Shown piece by piece: positions 60,101 through 64,000 of a stretch of DNA of 64,000 bases. The translations under genes were made by a program, and so were the position numbers. Below the pieces are notes generated by a model. That model was not told the DNA's origin. It saw nothing but the letters and a program-made list of their open reading frames with translations, and did not search any database. The stretch lies in the NCBI RefSeq assembly GCF_000262045.1, contig NZ_AJVF01000013.1, forward strand, positions 124,001 through 188,000. Direction: 5' to 3'. The stretch comes from Bacillus siamensis KCTC 13613. Its GTDB lineage: Bacteria; Bacillota; Bacilli; Bacillales; Bacillaceae. The first letter of the stretch is position 1, and each line of letters opens with the position of its first letter.

Positions 60101-63100
60101 AATAACGCGTGCTTTGTAGCGCCGGATCATATATTCACTCCATGCCTCTCCGAGATACCCGGCGCCTCCGATCACGGCATAAACCCCGCCTGTTTTGTAC
60201 AGCGTGCCGTTTTTCGGCATATTGTCAAGCGGTATCAGCTGCCGCTCATACAGCTCTTGATTGCGGTATGCCCAAACTCTTCCGTTTTTCCCGGCAGAAA
60301 GAGAAAGCGCCTCGCCGATCGGCCAGATGCCGTCCGTTTCTGTGTCAATCATGCGGATATTCCAATGCGGATATTCTTTCGCCATTGTCCCGGCAAGTCC
60401 GCTGACCGCTGCTTGTGACGGATCAGCGCTGTCCTGATCTGAAAACGGCTGGGCATTTGCTGTGACGAAGCACCAATCCAGATGTTTCCCTCCGTATCCT
60501 AAGGCAAGCAAAGCTTTCATCAGCTTGAACACATGAAAAACGTTGCGCTCCTGTTCCTTAAGGATGTCAGCACTCTCAGCCTGCGGCGCGAGCCAAATGA
60601 TTTGCTCCAGTTCTTTTTGTCCTTCAAGCAAGTGCGTAAGAGATGTGATATCTTCCGTGCTTCTGATTGGATAGTAAGAAGCATTCGGCAGATGCTCTTT
60701 GATGCACGCGTGGCTTCTGTCAGTTCCTCCGAAAACTGCAGTCTGCTTATCGGCCATTTTCGTTTTCCCGGTATTTATAAGTGCAGCGGGCTCCCATGCC
60801 GGAATCATCATCGTATGGCCGACAGGCGCCTCTGAAGTTTCACCGCCCGCTGTTTGGCTTGGTTCAAGCGCCCGGACGGACGCGCCTTTCATCCGAACAT
60901 AAACCGTACCGGCATCATCGCACATATCAATGTCAAATTTTCTTACGTTGTCATCTGCTTTGCTGCCTTCTGTGTACCGGATATATGACCAGATCTGTTC
61001 AGGACACGGCCCGAACACTTCCACTTCCTGCATCGCAAACGGCAAAGAAAGCTCATGGCTGTCTGCATCGTCATGAATCGAGCGGACAAGCAGACCGACG
61101 GAGGCGTGAAAAGCGGCGTCCATTATACTCGGGTGAAGCGTATACAGCTCTTTATCGTCTTGAACGGAAGCCGGGAGTGAAATACGGGCCAGTAACCGGT
61201 CTTCCCCGATCAGCAATTGCTGTACGCCCCTGTATGCCTCTCCGTAATCCAGGCCGATCTTTTCAAAAGCACTGTAACATTCTTCCGCCGTCACGATCCC
61301 TAAATCGCAGGAAGCCTTGACAGACTCAATATCTAACTGAGCACTGCCCTGTGCGGCAATGACCGCTTCACCTTGGCTGTGAATAACCGGATCTTCGCTG
61401 TTTACTTCTGCCTCACTGTATATTTCATAGGTAATCTCACCATTATCTTCTGGATAAAGGGCAATATGTATTTCCTTCGGTTTGTTTTCAATCATGACCG
61501 GCCGGACCCACACGACCTGTCTGAGTGTGACGCTATGGCCTTTGTTCGTTACGGCCGCGGCCTTTTTCACCGCCTCTGCGGCCATTTCTAAATAGGCGAC
61601 GCCCGGCAGAATTTTTTGTCCGTTGACGACATGGTCAGACAAGAAAAATTCATCTCCCGTAAAAAGAGAAGTAAAACGCTGCTGTGAAAAATCTGACGTA
61701 TTTTCTTGTAAAAGCGGATGCAGCACAGTGCCTGACAGGCTTTTCCCGTGTTTTTTCTGCTGCGGAATCCAATAGCGCTCTTTTGCAAACGGATATGTCG
61801 GAACGCTTGTTTTACGCGGTTTATTCGCATCGTACAGCTTATTCCAATCTACTGTTTTCCCTTCTGCCCATAAACCGGCAAGCTGTACCGGATCACCTGT
61901 TTCAGGAGCAGGTTCGCTCAGTTCTGGCATCTCGGCTTGTCCGCGCCAAAATCCGGGGATGTTTTCGCTTCCTTTTACGAAATCATTCAGCTTTTGCTTC
62001 AATTCGCGGGTGTCATTTGCAAGGAAGACCGCTCTCTCCTCCATTGCTTCGCGTCCTGTCTGAAGCGTGTAAGCCAGTTCAGACAGCACCGTCTTTTCGG
62101 AAAGCGCCCCGGCTATTTTTTCCGCATAGGCCAAAAGCCTGTCTTTATTTCTTGCGGACAGCGGGATGATTTTGGCTGCATCGTTCTCAGGTGCAGGCGC
62201 TTTGTGTTCCGGCTGAATGTATTCTTCTAAAATGATATGGGCATTCGAACCTGATGCCCCGAAGGAACTGAGCCCGGCCCGGCGCGGATAATACGTGACT
62301 TTTCCGTTTTCTTCGGCTGCCGGCTGGTTCCAAGGAGCAGTCTGCTGCTGTACGTAAAAAGGAGACTTCTCAAATTTCACGTATGGATTTAATTCCGCTG
62401 AATGCAGAGATTTGACAAGCGTTTTGTGATGCAGCTGCAGCGCCGCCTTTGTTAATCCGCTGATGCCCGCCGCCGATTCTGCATGGCCGATATTTGATTT
62501 GACTGAACCGATGGAACAAAATTGCTGATCCTGCGTCCCTTCGCTGAACGCTTTTGACAGACCTTCAATTTCAATCGGGTCGCCTAACGAAGTGCCTGTT
62601 CCATGAGCTTCCACATAACTGACGGTCCGCGGGCTGATCCCTGCTTTTTTCAGACATGACTTAATGACTTCTGCCTGTGCAGCAGGGCTCGGGACGGTAA
62701 TCCCGCTTACTTTCCCGACGTGGTTCACGGCGCTTCCTTTAATGACCGCGTAAATCCGGTCGCCGTCCTGTTCGGCTTTTTCCAGCGGCTTGAGTAATAC
62801 CGCACCGACTCCTTCTCCGGAAACATAGCCGTCACCGCCCTCGCCGAACGTGCGGCAGCGGCCGTCGCTTGAGTGCATGCCGACGCTTCCGTAGCTCAGA
62901 TATTTCGCCGGGTGGAGCGACAAGTTCACCCCGCCCGCAAGCGCGGCTTCACATTCGCCGCGGCGGATGCTTTCAATCGCCAGATGAACGGCGGTCAATG
63001 ATGAGGAACAAACGGTATCGACCGCGATGCTCGGCCCGTGGAAGTCACAATAATAAGACACTCTGTTGGCGATCTGCGCATAATTCAGCGAAACCGGAAA

Positions 63101-64000
63101 AGGATCAGTTTCCGATAATTGTTCTGCGCCGATTAAGGAATAATCTTTATGCATCACCCCTGCAAAAACGCCGATCGGATGCTGTTTCGCTCCTTTATTT
63201 CCCAGCGTTTCAGGCGTATACCCCGCGTCTTCAATCGTTTCCCAGCAGGTTTCTAAAAACAGGCGTTCCTGCGGGTCCATCATTTCCGCCTCACGCGGTG
63301 AGATTCTGAAAAACTGCGGATCGAAGCAGTCGGCATCGTCGATGAAACCGCCCCATTTTGATACGGTCTTTCCAGATGGGGACGTTACGTTTTTATATGT
63401 TTTCCAATCCCAGCGGGACTTCGGAACTTCAGTGATGCAATCCTTGCCCGCCTTAAGGTTTTCCCAAAACTCCGCCACATTTTTCGCTTTCGGATAGCGG
63501 CCGGCCATTCCGATAATCGCAATGTCACCGGTGTTTTCATGATGTTTTGGCGCGTCCGGTGATTCGGCTGCACGTTCCGCACATTCAAATGGAACGGTCT
63601 TTTTCAGATAGGCTGCCAGTTCTTTTATATTCGTATATTCAAAGAGAAGAGTGGGCGCGAGTTCCGCACCCGCCTTTTTACTGATATCCTGCACAACCTC
63701 AAGCAAAGAAGATGAATCCAGCCCGAGCTCGTAGTAGCCGGCAAGAACGTCCAGCGTCTCCCAAGGCTGACCAAGCTTATCAGCCAAAAGCTTCTTCAAA
63801 AACAGCATGATGTCTTTTTCATCTGCGCTTTCCGGCTCTTTTACATCCTGTTTATTCTGTCCTGCTGTGTGCCCGTCTTCTTCGAGCCGAACCGCTTTTC
63901 CCGTAATGTTTTTAAGCTCAGCCACCTTCTGTCCGGACCGGCTGAAGTACTCGATTGTCATCGTTGTAAGTTCTTTTTCCTGACGGACGCCGGAAGCGGC
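54167..64000 (-). CDS. baeM: bacillaene synthase subunit BaeM/PksM (partial, N-terminus outside window)
   Basis: The frame is open to the right edge (13 codons upstream of the ATG at 63961 without a stop), so that ATG is internal. 3277 codons are visible. Order, numbered from that Met: ACP (GLDSS, Ser83), KS (146 to about 570, VDTVCSSSL, EAHGTGT), DH (HVVNGQKILPG, HPSIMD), KR, C-methyltransferase (ILEIGAGTGG), ACP (GIDSI), KS (VDTACSSSL, EAHGTGT), KR with its structural half-domain but no DH, ACP (GFDSI, Ser about 3165). A C-terminal helical tail (QEIIAMMRQVSEGTLDFKRV) resembles the N-terminus of BaeN and probably docks to it. No AT domain. One module lacks a DH, so it leaves a hydroxyl group. 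Confidence 0.94.
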   Translation of the reverse strand, partial: AASGVRQEKELTTMTIEYFSRSGQKVAELKNITGKAVRLEEDGHTAGQNKQDVKEPESADEKDIMLFLKKLLADKLGQPWETLDVLAGYYELGLDSSSLLEVVQDISKKAGAELAPTLLFEYTNIKELAAYLKKTVPFECAERAAESPDAPKHHENTGDIAIIGMAGRYPKAKNVAEFWENLKAGKDCITEVPKSRWDWKTYKNVTSPSGKTVSKWGGFIDDADCFDPQFFRISPREAEMMDPQERLFLETCWETIEDAGYTPETLGNKGAKQHPIGVFAGVMHKDYSLIGAEQLSETDPFPVSLNYAQIANRVSYYCDFHGPSIAVDTVCSSSLTAVHLAIESIRRGECEAALAGGVNLSLHPAKYLSYGSVGMHSSDGRCRTFGEGGDGYVSGEGVGAVLLKPLEKAEQDGDRIYAVIKGSAVNHVGKVSGITVPSPAAQAEVIKSCLKKAGISPRTVSYVEAHGTGTSLGDPIEIEGLSKAFSEGTQDQQFCSIGSVKSNIGHAESAAGISGLTKAALQLHHKTLVKSLHSAELNPYVKFEKSPFYVQQQTAPWNQPAAEENGKVTYYPRRAGLSSFGASGSNAHIILEEYIQPEHKAPAPENDAAKIIPLSARNKDRLLAYAEKIAGALSEKTVLSELAYTLQTGREAMEERAVFLANDTRELKQKLNDFVKGSENIPGFWRGQAEMPELSEPAPETGDPVQLAGLWAEGKTVDWNKLYDANKPRKTSVPTYPFAKERYWIPQQKKHGKSLSGTVLHPLLQENTSDFSQQRFTSLFTGDEFFLSDHVVNGQKILPGVAYLEMAAEAVKKAAAVTNKGHSVTLRQVVWVRPVMIENKPKEIHIALYPEDNGEITYEIYSEAEVNSEDPVIHSQGEAVIAAQGSAQLDIESVKASCDLGIVTAEECYSAFEKIGLDYGEAYRGVQQLLIGEDRLLARISLPASVQDDKELYTLHPSIMDAAFHASVGLLVRSIHDDADSHELSLPFAMQEVEVFGPCPEQIWSYIRYTEGSKADDNVRKFDIDMCDDAGTVYVRMKGASVRALEPSQTAGGETSEAPVGHTMMIPAWEPAALINTGKTKMADKQTAVFGGTDRSHACIKEHLPNASYYPIRSTEDITSLTHLLEGQKELEQIIWLAPQAESADILKEQERNVFHVFKLMKALLALGYGGKHLDWCFVTANAQPFSDQDSADPSQAAVSGLAGTMAKEYPHWNIRMIDTETDGIWPIGEALSLSAGKNGRVWAYRNQELYERQLIPLDNMPKNGTLYKTGGVYAVIGGAGYLGEAWSEYMIRRYKARVIWIGRSTLNDSIQAKLDRLSAIGPAPEYVSADAADRASLERAYQLIKERHTKINGVIHSAMDLSEQSLNNMKTEEFKSVLRAKADVSVSMAEVFGREPLDFALFFSSLVAFIHNVKQSHYAAGCAFSDAFAKELAQKWNCPVKVMNWGYWGSSEAAEDGNFIQLMDQIGLGLIEPDAAMEALETLLTLRVDQAAFIHTTKPVAVEGMNEREKMSVYPPQPLISGQQLKVAPPGARLVRETGHQELDDFLYQLLIAQLKEADLLTPQSLKAYEPEHGYFKKWLNQTIAFLLEHGYLEGDADSFTLAARAENTTASLWRKWEQEKAEWLNNVDTKAMTVLAETMLKALPDILRENVPATDIMFPHSSMELVEGIYKHNQVADYFNGALSDTLTAYVKENISKNPKAEIRILEIGAGTGGTSAGIFEKLKPYQNHIKEYCYTDVSKAFLVHAETEYGKQNPYLTYKLFNAEEPLSGQDIEPGAYDIAVAANVLHATKDIRQTLRNAKAVLKDNGLLLLNEMAGNSLFPHITFGLLEGWWLHEDSDLRIPGCPGLYPESWKRVLESEGWHSVFFPAEAAHELSHQIIAAKSNGIVRQKTLKAETGKRTAPQKAPELQPQTTAEKSTALTEKSTEYLKTLIGETLKIPPAQIDPKAPLEKYGIDSIVVVQLTNALRNVLDQVSSTLFFEYQTIEALVGHLIKTKKDEMIKLTGQTPVQEEPAASKPQAVQPAKPLRTDWRRKEKQAAKETVRQSSVRDVAIIGVSGRYPQAKTAVELWANIKKGKNCIEEIPRERWNWQDYYDEEKGKEGSIYTKWGGFIEDMDKFDPLFFQISPLEAERMDPQERLFLETAYASIEDAGYTPDNLCQSRKIGVFAGAMNKNYPTGYGYWSIANRVSYLFDFQGPSIAVDTACSSSLTAIHLALESLYSGSSECAIAGGVNLVTDPVHYMNLSVMNMLSASDTCKSFGDRADGFVDGEGVGAVVLKPLDQAIADNDHIYGVIKGSTINSGGKTNGYTVPNPNAQAALIKEAFQRANVPARTVSYIEAHGTGTALGDPIEIAGLTKAFEEDTTDKQFCAIGSAKSNIGHCESAAGIAGLTKILFQLKDRQIAPSLHAKELNPNIEFAYTPFAVQQELGEWKRPVIGGKELPRRAGLSSFGAGGANAHLVIEEYMADKEPDETPADQPAIIVLSAKNSERLTEKAKQLRDAIREKRYSGRNLMSIAYTLQTGRVPMEERLGFIVHSLPELEEKLNGFIAGQDSAGLHRDSTEENKRLLAVFAADDDMETIIDAWISKQKYSKLLELWVKGLDIDWAKLYGDRPPVRISLPAYPFAKERFWHQPPVQSKTVPVKAPADESDPAEQFEVMAFREVLKEQALPAAGEKKIKTVISFLTDQKKQQEAVSVIKSYDSEADVIFIAQGNRYESLSAGRCQVVREDPQSYVDAFADIQKEYGEASAILYLWALEDKSCIEDFSCIVYILKAMAETGLQPERLLLAGEYASGLEKCYLESWIGFERSLGMVLPKTGITGLFRKAGAAMTDWMGTIWDELKAETDHTVFLEEGKRYVYQTEPTGLTKENSRIRTGGTYLITGGLGGLGYLFARRLARNYQANVILTGRSPINEEKKEKMKELENLGAGVLYAEADVCDPIGMGDCIKRAKERFGAIHGVIHAAGIESRTSVFENEIGNFRNTLEPKINGSLLLDEWLKNETLDFICYFSSTSAVLGDFGCCDYAVANRFQMAYAHYKNEQSESGNAFVINWPVWKNGGMAVGGEETTGMYLKSSGQRLLETDEGIELFERIISQDNTQCLVIAGKRSRAERFLGIRRDDSSKTEVLLETVSRRIPEESTEKRLEADLKELIHSLLKISKDKLVLHKNWAEFGFDSIYLAKFASLLSSHYGIEVTPALFYSYTTLGDVMGYYLTEHKETIETFYRTEETETETAAPESKEYTDQEIIAMMRQVSEGTLDFKRVQDIIEGSKTYES

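Noticed and set aside
63961-64000. ATG 63961 as the true start of baeM
   Set aside because: No stop codon lies upstream in frame up to the window edge, and the protein begins in mid-module; the gene continues outside.

Overview
The window is a piece of a Bacillus chromosome from the B. subtilis species complex. It most resembles the B. velezensis / B. amyloliquefaciens group. Gene order and protein lengths match the glnA-nrd-miaA-aprX-bacillaene neighbourhood of B. subtilis. Differences are the large trans-AT PKS proteins of the bae type, a Yellow/royal-jelly-like gene between xynP and glnA, and a NucB nuclease plus a DUF1275 membrane protein between ymzB and the bacillaene P450. No rRNA, tRNA, CRISPR array, insertion sequence or intact prophage was seen. 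Gene names come from recognising the proteins, not from a search.

Left part (1-9.1 kb): xylose and xyloside use. xylB (cut by the left edge) and xylA are read leftward, xylR rightward, and xynB-xynP leftward. Two near-identical XylR operators, each just downstream of a TTGAAA-N17-TAAGAT promoter, tie xylAB and xynPB into one regulon; a CcpA-type cre lies in the xynP leader. Next come a Yellow/MRJP-like beta-propeller gene and a short variable region. That region holds two overlapping opposite-strand terminators, which look like a type I toxin-antitoxin RNA pair or its remnant, and a 59-codon ORF of unknown function.

Middle part (9-30 kb): core genes. These are glnRA with GlnR/TnrA sites, the PLP enzyme ynbB, the GTPase hflX, spoVK, and the sporulation amidase cwlC. 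The class Ib ribonucleotide reductase operon nrdI-nrdE-nrdF-ymaB follows, with two NrdR boxes over its promoter. Then come ymzA, ymzC, hfq, miaA, ymaF, ymaG, the SMR efflux pair ebrAB, the OsmC protein ymaD, the poly-gamma-glutamate-hydrolase-like ymaC, a WYL-like mini-gene with a LexA box inside its promoter, the intracellular subtilisin aprX, ymzB, a DUF1275 protein and nucB.

Right part (29-64 kb): the distal end of the bacillaene cluster. The cytochrome P450 pksS/baeS is read rightward and converges on three giant leftward genes: baeM (truncated by the right edge), baeN and baeR. No acyltransferase domain occurs in them, so malonyl loading must come in trans. BaeN begins with an NRPS module (C-A-PCP) and ends with a KR. 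BaeR begins with a C-methyltransferase and an ACP, so one module is split over two proteins, and it ends in a thioesterase. BaeR also carries a ketosynthase lacking one catalytic His and a dehydratase-like domain with Asp replaced by Asn, the signature of the known enoyl-isomerase. The cluster ends in a strong terminator.
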